In this document: positions 40,401 to 50,020 of the stretch, piece by piece
Layout: each line of letters starts with the position of its first letter
Position numbering within the stretch: the first letter of the stretch is position 1
Origin: Kosakonia cowanii JCM 10956 = DSM 18146
GTDB lineage: Bacteria > Pseudomonadota > Gammaproteobacteria > Enterobacterales > Enterobacteriaceae
Direction of reading: 5' to 3'
Assembly (NCBI RefSeq): GCF_001975225.1
Contig: NZ_CP019445.1
Location: 1,178,001-1,242,000, forward strand
DNA length: 64,000 nt
The notes under the pieces: model-generated
The model's database searches: none
What the model saw: the letters and a program-made list of their open reading frames with translations, nothing else
Told to the model about the DNA's origin: nothing
Translations under genes and position numbers: made by a program

Positions 40401-41612
40401 TTACCGGCGGCGCTGCCAGATCCACAGCGCCGCAATCGCCAGCGCAAACAGCACACCAAACCCGATACCGGTTCCCACCACCGGCACGCCCACTTTGATG
40501 GCCAGTGAGTAAAGCCCCAGCATCAGCAGCATGGCGGTGTTTTCACCGAGGTTCTGCACGGCTATGGCGTTGCCCGCACCGACGGACTCCTTGCCAATCG
40601 CCTGCAACAGCGCGTTGAGCGGCACCACGAAGAAACCGCCGAGCACGCCAATCAGCATCAGCACGCCATAAGCAGGCAGCAGAGCGTGCTGCAGCGAGAA
40701 GATCACTACGGCGATACCGATCAGCACCCCGGCCGGCATACAGCGGGAGACCTTATCCAGCGTCACCAGCTTCGCCGCCAGCCCGGCACCCACCACAATG
40801 CCGACGGCAACCATCGCGTTGAGGTAGGTTGGCGTGGCGTTATCCGTCAGGCCGAGCGCTACCGGCACCCACAGCACCAGCAGGAAACGCAGCGTCACAC
40901 CTGCGCCCCAGAAGAGGCTGGTACCCACCAGCGAGAAGCGGGTTTCCCCGTTCTGCCACAGGCTTTTACAGGCGCTAAAGAAGCTGGCGGTCATCGGCCC
41001 AAAGCGCCACGAGCGCCCGGGGCGCGCCGCAGGCAGTTTCGGGATCATCAGGTTAGCCACCACCGCCCCGGCGTAGACCAGCGCACAAACGCCGACCGCC
41101 GCCAGCACATGCCAGTCGGCCAGCACGCCGCCCGCGACCGAGCCGATGAGGATCGCGGCAATGGTCGATGACTCCATCAGGCCATTCGCCTTCACCAGCT
41201 TATCGCCGGTGGTGATCTCGCCGAGAATGCCATACTTCGCCGGGGAGTAGGCCGCTGCGCCAATGCCCACCAGCAGGTAACCGACAAACGGGTTAACCCC
41301 CACGCAGATGCTCGCCGCGCCCAGCAGTTTCATGGCGTTGGCAACCATCATTACGCGCCCTTTGGCAAAGCTGTCAGCCACCTGGCCGACAAACGGTGCG
41401 AAAAGAATGTAAGCACCCACAAACACCATTTGCAGAACAGGCTGGCTCCAGTCGGGGTAAAACTCCGCTTTCAGCAGCGCCAGCGTGGCAAAGAGCAGTG
41501 CGTTATCGCCAAATGCCGAGAGAAACTGAGCGGCAATCACCGCCATCATTCCTCGCGATAAGAGCGGCGAGTTAGCGCTTACTGACTCATGCGTGTTCGG
41601 TTTCTGCCTCAT
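40401..41612 (-). CDS. lplT: Lysophospholipid transporter LplT
   Basis: LplT is an MFS-type inner-membrane flippase that moves lysophospholipids to the cytoplasmic side for re-acylation by Aas. The 403-residue protein has about twelve membrane helices and the conserved [18 protein letters not shown] near the N-terminus. The first residues, [15 protein letters not shown], differ from E. coli (397 residues), so the exact start is less certain. It overlaps the aas 3' end by 26 bases, as transporter and enzyme of one pathway. Confidence 0.94.
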   Translation of the reverse strand: MRQKPNTHESVSANSPLLSRGMMAVIAAQFLSAFGDNALLFATLALLKAEFYPDWSQPVLQMVFVGAYILFAPFVGQVADSFAKGRVMMVANAMKLLGAASICVGVNPFVGYLLVGIGAAAYSPAKYGILGEITTGDKLVKANGLMESSTIAAILIGSVAGGVLADWHVLAAVGVCALVYAGAVVANLMIPKLPAARPGRSWRFGPMTASFFSACKSLWQNGETRFSLVGTSLFWGAGVTLRFLLVLWVPVALGLTDNATPTYLNAMVAVGIVVGAGLAAKLVTLDKVSRCMPAGVLIGIAVVIFSLQHALLPAYGVLMLIGVLGGFFVVPLNALLQAIGKESVGAGNAIAVQNLGENTAMLLMLGLYSLAIKVGVPVVGTGIGFGVLFALAIAALWIWQRRR

Positions 41613-43746
41613 CCACCACTCCTTTCAGGGTCACGAAATCGGGCTTGCCGCTGCCAAGCACCGGCAGCTGTTTCAGGAAACGGATATCACGCGGGACGGC
41701 CAGCTCCGGTACGCCCTGCGCGCGCGCCTGCTGTTGCAGCTTGTCGCGTGTCAGTTCGCTATCGGTAGTGAACATCACCAGCGCCTCGCCTTTGCTGGCG
41801 TCGCTTTTCACCACGGTGGCGTGCATTTTCTCCGGCGAAACGGCCTGCGCCAGCTGCTCCACCATCTCCAGCGAGATCATCTCACCGGCAATCTTGGCGA
41901 AGCGTTTTGCACGCCCCTGGATCTGCACAAAGCCCTGCTCGTCGAAGCGCACGATATCGCCGGTGTCATACCAGCCCGGCTCCATCTCGCCATTGATGTT
42001 TTCCGCCATTGGCGCTTCCAGCACGCCGGGGTTTTCCACCCGCAGATAGCCGGTCATTATATTTGGCCCTTTCAGTTGCAGGCGACCGCCCTCTTCAATG
42101 CCCGGCACCGCCATTAAGCGCGCGTCCATGCCCGGCAGGATGCGCCCGACGGTGCCCGGTTTCGCCGCCATCGGTACGTTAATGGAGACCACCGGCGCGC
42201 ATTCGGTCACGCCGTAGCCTTCAAGGATGCGCAGGCCAAACTTGTCCTGCCAGATCTGGCGGGTGCTCTCCTGCAATTTCTCCGCCCCGGCAACCACATA
42301 ACGCAGGCGGTAAAAATCATACGGGTTAGCGAAGCGAGCGTAGTGACCGAGGAAGGTCGATGTGCCAAACAGCACCGTGCAGTTACGGTCATAGACCAGC
42401 TCCGGCACAATGCGGTAATGCAGCGGGCTCGGGTAGAGGAAGACCTGCGCGCCGGTAAACAGCGGCGTCAGCAGGCCAACCGTCAGGCCGAAGGAGTGGA
42501 AAAGCGGCAACGCCGACATAAAGCGGTCATTGGCGGTGAAATCGGCAATGGTGCGGATCTGCTCGACGTTCGCCAGCAGGCTCTTATGGCTGTGCACCAC
42601 CCCTTTCGGGTTGCCCTCGGAGCCGGAGGTAAAGAGGACCAGCGCCGGATCTTCCGGTTTCTGCTCCACCTGGGCGCGGTGCGGCATCAGCAGATGGCGG
42701 AAAATCCACAGCTTATCTTCAAAGGTGACATCCCCTTTCAGATCTTCGAGATAGACCCAGCGCACCTGAGTAAGTTGCTCCGGCAGATGCCACAGCTTGC
42801 CCTTATCCATAAAGGTGCGGGAGGTGAAGATGGTTTTGATTTGCGCCGCGGTAATCGCGCTGCTCATCCCTTTCACCCCGGCGGTGTAGTTCATCATCGC
42901 CGGAATGCGCCCGCGCGCAATGGCACCAAAGATCACCGCCGCGCTGATGCCGGCGTTCGGCAGCATAAGGCCGATTTTCTCGCCCTGCGCGCTGTATTTA
43001 TCGAGGATGCGCGCCACAAAGAGGGTTTTGGTCAGCAGTTTGCGGTAGCTGTCCGGCGTGAAGTTGATATCTTCCACGCAGGGCTTGCTGGCACCGTAAC
43101 GGTACTGGGCGCTGAGCAATGCTTCGAACAGCGTTTCGCGCGGGCGCACCGCCATGCGGGCTTCCATCATAATCTGGTGCAGCATTTCGCCGGCAATCTT
43201 GCGGCGGTCACGCGCGCGCGGCGCATCCGGCATCGGCAGCTGCGTCGGTGGCAGAATATGCAGGGTAATGCGCGGGAAGAGGCGCTGTTTAACCAGCCCT
43301 TTCAGGCGGCTGAAGAAGGTCAGCTCCGCACCATCAATACGCAGCGGGATGACCGTCGCGCCGGATTTCGCGGCGACAAAACCGGCCCCTTCATAAATCT
43401 TCATCAGCGAGCCGGACACGGAGATGCGCCCTTCCGGGAAAATAACTACCGGGCGGCCTTCGCCAATCAGGCGAACCAGATGTTTAACTGACATGGGCTT
43501 GGTCGGGTCGAGAGGGACAAAATCGATGATTTTGCTGACCCAGCGCATATACCACTGCTCGCTAATTGAGGTGTAGACCGCAAAGACCGGACGCCCGGGA
43601 AGGAACAGCGCCAGTAAAATGCCATCAATAAATGAGACATGATTGGGGGTGATTAATACCCGGTCGCCGTTTAAAGGCGCGGTATCGCCGGTCAGCTGTA
43701 CACGGAACAAGACGCGAAACAGGCCGCGGAAAAAGCCCAGTAGCAT
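41587..43746 (-). CDS. aas: 2-acylglycerophosphoethanolamine acyltransferase / acyl-ACP synthetase Aas
   Basis: Aas re-acylates lysophosphatidylethanolamine using fatty acid bound to ACP. The 719-residue bifunctional protein has an N-terminal PlsC-type acyltransferase with the HxxxxD motif (His36 to Asp41, in NHVSFIDG). A C-terminal AMP-forming ligase follows, with the phosphate-binding [11 protein letters not shown] and the motif YDTGDIVRF. The length equals E. coli Aas. It is upstream of and overlapping lplT. Confidence 0.96.
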   Translation of the reverse strand: MLLGFFRGLFRVLFRVQLTGDTAPLNGDRVLITPNHVSFIDGILLALFLPGRPVFAVYTSISEQWYMRWVSKIIDFVPLDPTKPMSVKHLVRLIGEGRPVVIFPEGRISVSGSLMKIYEGAGFVAAKSGATVIPLRIDGAELTFFSRLKGLVKQRLFPRITLHILPPTQLPMPDAPRARDRRKIAGEMLHQIMMEARMAVRPRETLFEALLSAQYRYGASKPCVEDINFTPDSYRKLLTKTLFVARILDKYSAQGEKIGLMLPNAGISAAVIFGAIARGRIPAMMNYTAGVKGMSSAITAAQIKTIFTSRTFMDKGKLWHLPEQLTQVRWVYLEDLKGDVTFEDKLWIFRHLLMPHRAQVEQKPEDPALVLFTSGSEGNPKGVVHSHKSLLANVEQIRTIADFTANDRFMSALPLFHSFGLTVGLLTPLFTGAQVFLYPSPLHYRIVPELVYDRNCTVLFGTSTFLGHYARFANPYDFYRLRYVVAGAEKLQESTRQIWQDKFGLRILEGYGVTECAPVVSINVPMAAKPGTVGRILPGMDARLMAVPGIEEGGRLQLKGPNIMTGYLRVENPGVLEAPMAENINGEMEPGWYDTGDIVRFDEQGFVQIQGRAKRFAKIAGEMISLEMVEQLAQAVSPEKMHATVVKSDASKGEALVMFTTDSELTRDKLQQQARAQGVPELAVPRDIRFLKQLPVLGSGKPDFVTLKGVVDEAETEHA

Positions 43747-43830
43747 TTCAACTCCTTTTGCCAGTCATTGAGGCATGTGATTCAGAGTCTGGCAGATTAC
43801 ATGAGAAGTGCGGAGGGATAAAACGCAGGC

Positions 43831-43917
43831 AAAAAAAAACCTGCGCGTCCGCGCAGGTTGGTGCAATCAATAAGTACGAAAAGCGTACTGAATAAATCAC
43901 CAATCAATACCTCTGGG
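43831..43917 (-). ncRNA. omrA: Small RNA OmrA
   Basis: OmrA is an OmpR-activated, Hfq-dependent sRNA that represses outer-membrane protein and curli regulator mRNAs (cirA, fecA, ompT, csgD). Read on the minus strand it begins with the shared seed CCCAGAGGTATTGATTGGTG, has a variable middle and ends in a terminator CCTGCGCG-GAC-CGCGCAGG with nine T. A -10-like GACAAT lies six bases upstream of the 5' end. It sits between aas and galR, as in E. coli. Confidence 0.93.
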
Positions 43918-44026
43918 ACGTCGATTGTCACCTGCGCCTGGATGCGCTACCAGCGGGAAAAAGCAAGAGAATGAGCCGAAGTGAAACGAGGTGTGTCGAT
44001 TAGCGATTACTGTTACACGGCAGGAT

Positions 44027-44108
44027 AAAAAAAACCTGCGCATCTGCGCAGGTCGGTGTAAGTCGAGTGTGCAACGTAGCGTTGCGCTCACCTATCAATA
44101 CCTCTGGG
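44027..44108 (-). ncRNA. omrB: Small RNA OmrB
   Basis: OmrB is the twin of OmrA with the same 5' seed CCCAGAGGTATTGATAGGTG and 3' terminator (ACCTGCGCA-GA-TGCGCAGGT, then eight T). The middle is unrelated to OmrA. Both sRNAs lie on the minus strand, 109 bases apart, in the aas-galR gap. OmpR boxes are expected upstream of each but were not assigned. Confidence 0.93.
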
Positions 44109-44316
44109 ATGAACAGAGTCGCACGGTCGGGCCGCAGACAACCAGCGGTCAATCGAAACAGGCTTTCGCAAAGTGTAAGTAAAGGTTCTCAGTGTGTGCA
44201 TTTGCAACGCCGCGCATGTAACGTTTTCACGATGCGCGCCGCGCTGGCTCACGTTTGCAAAGACTGGTACACGCGCCGCCTTGAACAGACGCCCCTTTTC
44301 CGTAACACTAACTGCA

Positions 44317-44332
44317 GTGTAAACGCTTACCC
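44317..44332 (+). promoter_or_regulatory. Probable GalR/GalS operator before galR
   Basis: GTGTAAACGCTTACCC matches the gal operator consensus GTGKAANCGNTTNCAC at all but one defined position. It ends 13 bases before the galR start and so suits autorepression by GalR. Confidence 0.65.
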
Positions 44333-44345
44333 AGGAAGGTAGAGA

Positions 44346-45356
44346 ATGGCGACGATTAAAGACGTTGCGCGGCTGGCCGGGGTCTCGGTTGCGACGGTGT
44401 CGCGCGTGATCAACAGCTCACCAAAAGCCAGTGAAAACTCGCGCCAGGCGGTACAGAGCGCGATGGATTCGCTTAATTACCACCCGAACGCCAACGCCCG
44501 CGCGCTGGCGCAGCAATCGACCGAGTCGGTGGGGCTGGTGGTGAGCGACGTATCGGATCCCTTTTTCGGCGCGATGGTAAAAGCCGTTGAGCAGGTCGCC
44601 TCCGCCACCGGCAACTTTCTGCTGATTGGCAACGGCTACCACGTAGAAGAGAAAGAGCGTAAAGCGATTGAGCAGCTGATTCGCCACCGCTGCGCGGCGC
44701 TGGTGGTGCACGCCAAGGTGGTGCCGGACGAAGAGCTGGCGTCGCTGATGAAGCAGATCCCCGGTATGGTGCTGATTAACCGCATTCTGCCCGGCTTCGA
44801 GCAGCGCTGTGTGGCGCTCGACGACCGCTACGGCGCCTGGCTGGCGACGCGCCATCTGATCCAGCAGGGCCATACGCGCATTGGCTATCTCTGCTCCAAC
44901 CATGAGATCTCCGACGCCGACGACCGCTTGCAAGGTTACTACGATGCGCTGAAAGAGAATGGTCTGCCGTGCAACGACAGGCTGGTAACCTTTGCCGAGC
45001 CGGACGAGAGCGGCGGCGAGCAGGCGATGACCGAGCTGCTCGGACGCGGACGCAACTCTACCGCCGTGGCCTGTTACAACGACTCGATGGCCGCAGGTGC
45101 CATGGGCGTGCTGAATGATAACGGGATTGATGTGCCGCGCGAGATTTCGCTGATTGGCTTCGATGATGTGCTGGTGTCGCGCTATGTCCGCCCGCGGCTG
45201 ACTACCGTGCGTTATCCGATCGTGACGATGGCGACCCAGGCCGCCGAGCTGGCGCTGGCGCTGGCGGAAAACCGCCCGCTGCCGGAGATCACCCATCTCT
45301 TTAACCCGACGCTGGTGCGCCGTCATTCAGTGATTGCGCCGCCGGAGAGTTCATAA
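44346..45356 (+). CDS. galR: Galactose operon repressor GalR
   Basis: GalR is a LacI-family repressor of galETKM, galP and mgl genes, released by galactose. The 336-residue protein (E. coli 343) has a helix-turn-helix at residues 1-25 (TIKDVARLAGVSVATVSRVI), the hinge helix near 50, and a periplasmic-binding-protein-like core. ATG follows GAAGGTAGAGA. A likely operator overlaps the leader. In E. coli lysA is adjacent; here about 4.8 kb of extra DNA follows. Confidence 0.95.
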   Translation: MATIKDVARLAGVSVATVSRVINSSPKASENSRQAVQSAMDSLNYHPNANARALAQQSTESVGLVVSDVSDPFFGAMVKAVEQVASATGNFLLIGNGYHVEEKERKAIEQLIRHRCAALVVHAKVVPDEELASLMKQIPGMVLINRILPGFEQRCVALDDRYGAWLATRHLIQQGHTRIGYLCSNHEISDADDRLQGYYDALKENGLPCNDRLVTFAEPDESGGEQAMTELLGRGRNSTAVACYNDSMAAGAMGVLNDNGIDVPREISLIGFDDVLVSRYVRPRLTTVRYPIVTMATQAAELALALAENRPLPEITHLFNPTLVRRHSVIAPPESS

Positions 45357-45388
45357 GGCGCACATTGCCGCTGAAACGCCGGAACCAC

Positions 45389-45472
45389 GTAGGCCGGATA
45401 AGCGGTACGCGCCATCCGGCATTATCTCCGCGGCACCCTTGCCGGATGGCGGCTGCACCTTATCCGGCCTAC
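45389..45472. repeat. REP pair (BIME) downstream of galR
   Basis: Two REP palindromes face each other: GTAGGCCGGATAAGCGGTAC plus GCGCCATCCGGCATTAT at 45389-45424, and TTGCCGGATGGCGGCTGCAC plus CTTATCCGGCCTAC at 45439-45472. This head-to-head pair is a typical BIME and marks the left border of the element described next. Confidence 0.88.
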
Positions 45473-45474
45473 CA

Positions 45475-45839
45475 AAACGAGCCTACAGCGACATCGATGC
45501 GACATTTATCTGCAATATGACAGCGATGGTGTTGACCCCCCGCTGAAATCGGCGAACCGAAGCGTGAATGACAAGGTCTGGACGCCATGGATGGCGGACA
45601 GAGGCGAACCGAGACAGGGACTCGTTCCAGAATGGAACGAGTAAGTCGAGTCGAGCCGGCCGCCGTCAGGCACGCGGGAGGTGAGCGCAGTGCGCAGCAC
45701 CGATTTCCTCGCGGGGCCGCGGGGATTGACAAGGGGGGAGCGGTCCCCCCCTTGTCCCGTTCACCGCACCGGTGATAAAAATATTCCCCTGCACGCCTGG
45801 TGAACGGAACCCTTCCACCAAAGCCACATGCAAACCCCA
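45475..45839. other. ORF-less, hairpin-rich element flanked by REP pairs (unknown)
   Basis: About 365 bases between two BIMEs contain no convincing gene but several strong inverted repeats. ACTCGTTCCA-GAA-TGGAACGAGT (45620-45642) is a perfect 10-base stem. ACAAGGGGGGA pairs with TCCCCCCCTTGT at 45729-45755. CCGTTCACC (45757-45765) pairs with GGTGAACGG (45799-45807). Short open frames on both strands are GC-driven. The minus-strand frame at 45506-45700 (MLRTALTSRVPDGGRLDSTY) reminds me of short Ash-type ORFs annotated in enterobacterial intergenic DNA and P4-like phages, but I cannot verify this. It may be a dispersed non-autonomous repeat or structured RNA. Confidence 0.5.
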
Positions 45840-45925
45840 TTGCCGGATGGCGCGTACCGCTTATCCGGCCTACGGGATCGGTGCGTTTTGGTAGGCCGGA
45901 TAAGGCGTAGCCGCCATCCGGCAAT
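45840..45925. repeat. REP pair (BIME) before the GNAT gene
   Basis: TTGCCGGATGGCGCGTACCG plus CTTATCCGGCCTAC (45840-45873) faces GTAGGCCGGATAAGGCGTAG plus CCGCCATCCGGCAATG (45891-45925). It is 12 bases past the acetyltransferase stop codon, where it can act as a 3'-end barrier for that transcript. Confidence 0.88.
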
Positions 45926-45937
45926 GATGCAGCGGCG

Positions 45938-46390
45938 CTATCTCAGCGCAATGCGATACAGATGCACGCTGGTATTCGGGTAATCTAGGCCATCCCCGAT
46001 ATACGCCCAGCCGAAACGCTCATAATAGTCGCGGAAAGCGGCGTAGAGGTGCAGCTGGTCAAAGCCCATCCCTTTCGCCTGCTCCATAACATGGCGCTGT
46101 AACTGCCCGGCCAGCCCCTGGCCGCGCGCACTCTCTTTTACGTAGAGCGCAGCAAGCCATGGGTAAAGATCCTGGCGGCTGATCAAATCGCAGCGCCACA
46201 GCCCGACGGTGCCCAGCAGTTCCTCGCCCTCGACCAGCACATAAGTCAGCGGCAGCTGTCCCGGCGTCTGGCTGTGCTCAATAATGCTGGCGAAAAACTC
46301 TCGCGACAGCGAGTCGCCAAACTCCTGCCACAGCCAGTCGGTCACCTGCCCCGCATGCTGCGGTGCCTCATAAAGCGGCAGAATAGTCAC
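45938..46390 (-). CDS. GNAT-family N-acetyltransferase, substrate unknown
   Basis: This 150-residue GNAT protein starts at GTG overlapping the stop of the regulator gene (GTGA). The acetyl-CoA loop is visible as VKESARGQGLAGQLQRH at about residues 84-100, and the C-terminal Tyr region AFRDYYERFGWAYIG is typical. No close functional relative is recognised. It is the last gene of the EIIC-GH1-GntR operon, so it may acetylate a sugar product, a peptide or a toxic intermediate; this is only context. A REP pair follows directly. Confidence 0.8.
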   Translation of the reverse strand: MTILPLYEAPQHAGQVTDWLWQEFGDSLSREFFASIIEHSQTPGQLPLTYVLVEGEELLGTVGLWRCDLISRQDLYPWLAALYVKESARGQGLAGQLQRHVMEQAKGMGFDQLHLYAAFRDYYERFGWAYIGDGLDYPNTSVHLYRIALR

Positions 46391-47160
46391 ATCAACTTCC
46401 CCTGAAAAATCGGCACCGACTCAAACAGATAGCCATCAAAGTCCGGTGCGTCTTCGTCCGACAGCTCCAGCAGGCTTTTTTTAACGTTTTCGAGATGCTG
46501 CCACATCGCCTGCCAGGCACCCATCACATCGCGGCGGCGCAGCGCGGCCAGCAGGGTTTGCCGGTCGCCGAGCCACTTCAGGCGGTAGGCGCGGCTGGCG
46601 ATATGCACGTTGAACTGCTGCCATAGCGGGCTGCTGTCCATGTGATGCCAGATGCTCTCGACCGTTGCCAGCAGCATCTGGTTTTGCGACGCGCCCGCCA
46701 GCACCAGGTGGAACATCTTGCTGTTGTCCTGCGAAGTGTCATTGAGGGCGATGGCGCGCTGCTCCTGCTCGAGGATGCGCCGAAGATTGTCGATATCCGC
46801 CCGCGTCGCCATTTTGGCGGCAAAGGCGGCGATATTGCTCTCCAGTAGCTGGCGCGCCTGAAGGATCTCAAAGGGGCCGACATCGCTGCTTAAAAAGCGC
46901 TCCTCTTCGTTTTCATGGGCCTGAGGAATGCGCATCACATAGACCCCGGAGCCCTGGCGAATATCCACCGTGCCCTGCAACTCCAGCATCAGCAGGGCTT
47001 CACGCACGATGGTACGGCTGACGCCATACTTCTCGGCAATATTGCGCTCCGGCGGCAAGCGCGAGCCAACGGGGTAGTGACCCTCGATGATCTGCTCACG
47101 CAGATCGTCGCCAATCTCCTGGTACTGTTTTTTCTCCGGCGGGACGACGGCCTTCTCCAC
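46387..47160 (-). CDS. GntR-family (FadR/UxuR-type) transcriptional regulator
   Basis: The 257-residue protein has an N-terminal GntR winged helix (about residues 12-75, with GSRLPPERNIAEKYGVSRTI followed by VREAL) and a C-terminal all-helical FCD ligand domain (about 95-230) with the metal/ligand-binding pattern including FHLVLAGAS. It is closest in style to UxuR/ExuR. The start is GTG behind AGGTGAT. It lies 29 bases after the glycosidase gene. Three TTTGGCATACCAAA-like palindromes upstream of the operon fit FadR-type operators, so it probably represses its own operon until a sugar or sugar phosphate binds. Confidence 0.88.
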   Translation of the reverse strand: MEKAVVPPEKKQYQEIGDDLREQIIEGHYPVGSRLPPERNIAEKYGVSRTIVREALLMLELQGTVDIRQGSGVYVMRIPQAHENEEERFLSSDVGPFEILQARQLLESNIAAFAAKMATRADIDNLRRILEQEQRAIALNDTSQDNSKMFHLVLAGASQNQMLLATVESIWHHMDSSPLWQQFNVHIASRAYRLKWLGDRQTLLAALRRRDVMGAWQAMWQHLENVKKSLLELSDEDAPDFDGYLFESVPIFQGKLM

Positions 47161-47189
47161 GATATCACCTGCACTTATCAGTCGTTGCG

Positions 47190-48617
47190 CTATCTTACTT
47201 CATCATCAAGGGTCAGGGTCAACTGACGCTCATCGCTGAGCTGGCGAAACCAGCCAAGGGACTTTTTCGGCCTGCGGTCGCGGTTGTGTTGCAGGTCGAT
47301 CTCCACCAGCCCATAGCGGTTTTTGAAGGCATTCATAGGTGAGACATTATCGGTAAACGCCCACAGCATATAGCCCTGGCAGTTTGACCCCGCCTCCTTC
47401 GCGCGCAGCGCCTGGTAGAGGTGCGCGGCGATAAAGTCGATGCGGTAATCATCCTCAATGGTGCCCTGCGCGTTGCGAAACTGCCCTTCGTTCTCAATAC
47501 CCATGCCGCTCTCCGCCACGAACCACGGAATATTGCCGTAGTCGTTTTTAAGACGCATCGCCATATCAAAAACGATCTCCGGCAGGATCTCCCAGCCGCG
47601 CGAGGTGTTCATCTTGCGCCCCGGCAGCTCAAACGGCTCGTAATAGTAGGCCGGATGGAAAGGCGTTTCCGGGTGCCACGCGCGGGACGGGGCTTTGACG
47701 CGGTGCGGATAGTAGAGGTTAATCCCCAGCTCATCGACGGTGTTATCGCGAATAATCGCCAGCTCCTCGTCGCTGCACTCCCACTTCACCCCATGTTTCT
47801 CCAGCAGCGCCAGCAACTCCGCCGGGTAGTGCCCTTTAACCATCGGGTCGAGAAACACCCGGTTGTAGAAGAGATCGTAGCGCTCCGCCGCCAGCAGATC
47901 GTGCGGCGCGCGCGAACGCGGGTAGGTCACTTCCGGGTTGAGAATGCAGCCGACGCTGCCCTTGTACCCCTTCTCACGAAACAGCTTCACCACTTTCGCG
48001 GTGGCGAGGTTTTTATGATGGTTCCACTGCATCCAGGTCGAGGTGTTCTGCTCATAGGGCCAGCGCAGCGCATCAAGGTAGACGCGGGTCTGCACCACAA
48101 TTGGCTCATTAAAGGTGAACCAGCGCGTCACCTTCTGGTGGTAGCGCGCAAACACCTTTTCGACATAGAGCAGGTAGAGTTCGACCACTTTTTTCGACGC
48201 CCAGCCGCCGTAGGTTTCCAGCAGATAACCGGGCAGCTCATAGTGTTCGAGGCAGATCATCGGCGCAATGCCGTGGCGCGCCATCTCATCAAACAGCTCG
48301 TCGTAGTAAGCGGCGTAGCGCTCATCCACCACGCCGTTTTCATAATCAGTGAGAAAACGCGACCAGTTGATCGAGGTGCGGTAGTGGGTTAAGCCCGCCT
48401 GCTTCATCAGCTGCACATCTTCGCGAAAGCGCTGGTAGAAATTGGTCGCCACCGCCGGGCCGTAGCCCTGGTGCCAGACGTGACGATCGTTTTTGTACCA
48501 GAGATCGGGCCACGAATCCTGGCCCTCGCGTTTGTCCTTCCACCCTTCCGTTTGCCAGGCCGACGCAGCAGCACCGAGGATAAAGTCAGGCGGGATGGTG
48601 ACGGTTTTGGTGCTCAT
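47190..48617 (-). CDS. Glycoside hydrolase family 1 enzyme (probable 6-phospho-beta-glycosidase)
   Basis: This 475-residue GH1 enzyme would hydrolyse beta-glucosides or beta-galactosides, probably phosphorylated ones because a PTS permease gene precedes it. The start MSTKTVTIPPDF has a GAGGA site; the 25 in-frame codons upstream are rejected. The N-terminal signature FILGAAASAWQTEG, the acid/base Glu171 in FTFNEP and the nucleophile Glu369 in FVAESGMG are present. The nucleophile motif reads AESG where most family members have TENG. The tail KKSLGWFRQL resembles the RxxKxSFxWYK end of phospho-glycosidases. Seven bases separate it from the EIIC gene. Confidence 0.88.
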   Translation of the reverse strand: MSTKTVTIPPDFILGAAASAWQTEGWKDKREGQDSWPDLWYKNDRHVWHQGYGPAVATNFYQRFREDVQLMKQAGLTHYRTSINWSRFLTDYENGVVDERYAAYYDELFDEMARHGIAPMICLEHYELPGYLLETYGGWASKKVVELYLLYVEKVFARYHQKVTRWFTFNEPIVVQTRVYLDALRWPYEQNTSTWMQWNHHKNLATAKVVKLFREKGYKGSVGCILNPEVTYPRSRAPHDLLAAERYDLFYNRVFLDPMVKGHYPAELLALLEKHGVKWECSDEELAIIRDNTVDELGINLYYPHRVKAPSRAWHPETPFHPAYYYEPFELPGRKMNTSRGWEILPEIVFDMAMRLKNDYGNIPWFVAESGMGIENEGQFRNAQGTIEDDYRIDFIAAHLYQALRAKEAGSNCQGYMLWAFTDNVSPMNAFKNRYGLVEIDLQHNRDRRPKKSLGWFRQLSDERQLTLTLDDEVR

Positions 48618-48624
48618 AACGTCC

Positions 48625-49962
48625 TCACACTTTCGGCGTAGAAGAGGTGGCTTCCGCTTGCAGCTGCGCCTGCTCGGCGCGGCGTGAGGCAATCTTCACA
48701 AACGGCAGATAGATGATGATGGCGGTCAGGATGCAGATAAGCTGCGTGATCACCGCCCCCATCGATCCGGCGGTAGAGAGCCAGGCGTTGATCAGCGGCG
48801 GCGTGGTCCACGGCACCATCACCACCGCTTTACCGGCAAAACCGCTGGCGGTAGCGAAGTAACCGATCGAGCCGGTCACCAGCGGCGTGATAATAAAGGG
48901 GATCGCAAGGATCGGGTTGAGCATGATCGGCATACCGAAAATCACCGGTTCGTTGATGTTGAAGATCCCAGGGCCTATCGACAGCTTGGCGATTTCTTTC
49001 ATCTCTTTGCGCTTGGTGGCGATCATCACCGCCACCAGCAGGCCGATGGTCAGCCCCGATCCGCCGATGCTCATATAGACATCCCAGAACGGCATGGTGA
49101 TGATGTTCGGCACCTCTTTGCCCTGCTCAAAGGCGCTCATATTGACGGTGATCGCCCCCAGCAGCAGCGGTTCGCGGATCGGTTTGATCATCTGGTTACC
49201 GTGGATGCCAATCACCCAGAAGAGCTGGGCGACAAACATCAGCAGCAAGATCCCCGGCAGGCTCTGCACCACCCGCTCCAGCGGCTGTTGCACCACCTGG
49301 TAAACCGCGTCATAGAGATACATGCCGGTCAGCTGGTGGAAAATAAAGCCGAAGGTGGCAATCGCGGTAGTGGTGATGATCGCCGGGATCAGGGCGGAGA
49401 ATGAGGCAGAGACGTTGGGCGGCACGGTGTCCGGCATCTTGATCTTCAGCCCTTCGCGCGTCTCCAGCCAGCAGTAAATCTCCACCGACAAAATGGCGAT
49501 AAACATGCCGAGGAACAGGCTGCGGGTATCGGAGAACTGGCGCAGCAGCACATCTTTCACCACGTGCATCTGGCCATCGACCAGCATTTCAACGGTGGTC
49601 GGCGTCACGCAGATAAAGCAGATCACCGCCAGCAGGCCAGGAAACAGCGTACGGATACCGTTGATACGCCCCAGTTCAATACCGATTAAGAACACCGCCC
49701 CGATATTGAGGAAGTTAAGCGTGGCGTAGTTGATGGCGCTGGTAATCGGCTTTAGCGCCGCCAGAAAGGAGAGCGACTGGAAGCTGGCGAGCCCGTTTTT
49801 CGGGTCCAGCACCATGTTGGAGATCAGCACAGAGAAAGCGCCGACAATGATCACCGGCATCAGGGTAATGAATGAGGCCTTGATGGCCATAATGTAGCGA
49901 TAGCTGTTGAATTTCGTCGCGAAACTCCCCAGCGAATCGATGAGCTTTTCTTGTAGGGCCAT
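48625..49962 (-). CDS. PTS sugar permease EIIC, lactose/cellobiose family
   Basis: This 445-residue EIIC is the membrane channel of a lactose/N,N'-diacetylchitobiose/cellobiose-type phosphotransferase system. About ten membrane helices are visible, with the conserved IGIHGNQM and the signature FNINEPVIFGMPIMLNP. The tail is cytosolic and carries no EIIA or EIIB domain, and no such genes stand nearby, so it must borrow those subunits from another system. It is the first gene of the EIIC-GH1-GntR-GNAT operon and is preceded by three operator-like palindromes. Confidence 0.92.
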   Translation of the reverse strand: MALQEKLIDSLGSFATKFNSYRYIMAIKASFITLMPVIIVGAFSVLISNMVLDPKNGLASFQSLSFLAALKPITSAINYATLNFLNIGAVFLIGIELGRINGIRTLFPGLLAVICFICVTPTTVEMLVDGQMHVVKDVLLRQFSDTRSLFLGMFIAILSVEIYCWLETREGLKIKMPDTVPPNVSASFSALIPAIITTTAIATFGFIFHQLTGMYLYDAVYQVVQQPLERVVQSLPGILLLMFVAQLFWVIGIHGNQMIKPIREPLLLGAITVNMSAFEQGKEVPNIITMPFWDVYMSIGGSGLTIGLLVAVMIATKRKEMKEIAKLSIGPGIFNINEPVIFGMPIMLNPILAIPFIITPLVTGSIGYFATASGFAGKAVVMVPWTTPPLINAWLSTAGSMGAVITQLICILTAIIIYLPFVKIASRRAEQAQLQAEATSSTPKV

Positions 49963-50020
49963 GAGTTAACACCTCAGTAAAGGAGCTTTTTTATCGATGC
50001 AGGGATACCGCTGTCGTCCC

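Noticed and set aside
42343..43491. 382-codon plus-strand frame opposite aas
   Set aside because: It is the antisense shadow of a conserved gene in GC-rich DNA; the translation is rich in His, Gln and Arg without any domain.
45469..45924. Minus-strand 151-codon frame in the galR-GNAT gap as a protein gene
   Set aside because: It crosses REP palindromes and strong hairpins, has no ribosome site, and its composition follows GC content. The stretch is treated as a structured element instead.
47421..48392. 323-codon plus-strand frame opposite the GH1 gene
   Set aside because: Antisense shadow; the GH1 frame carries all catalytic motifs.
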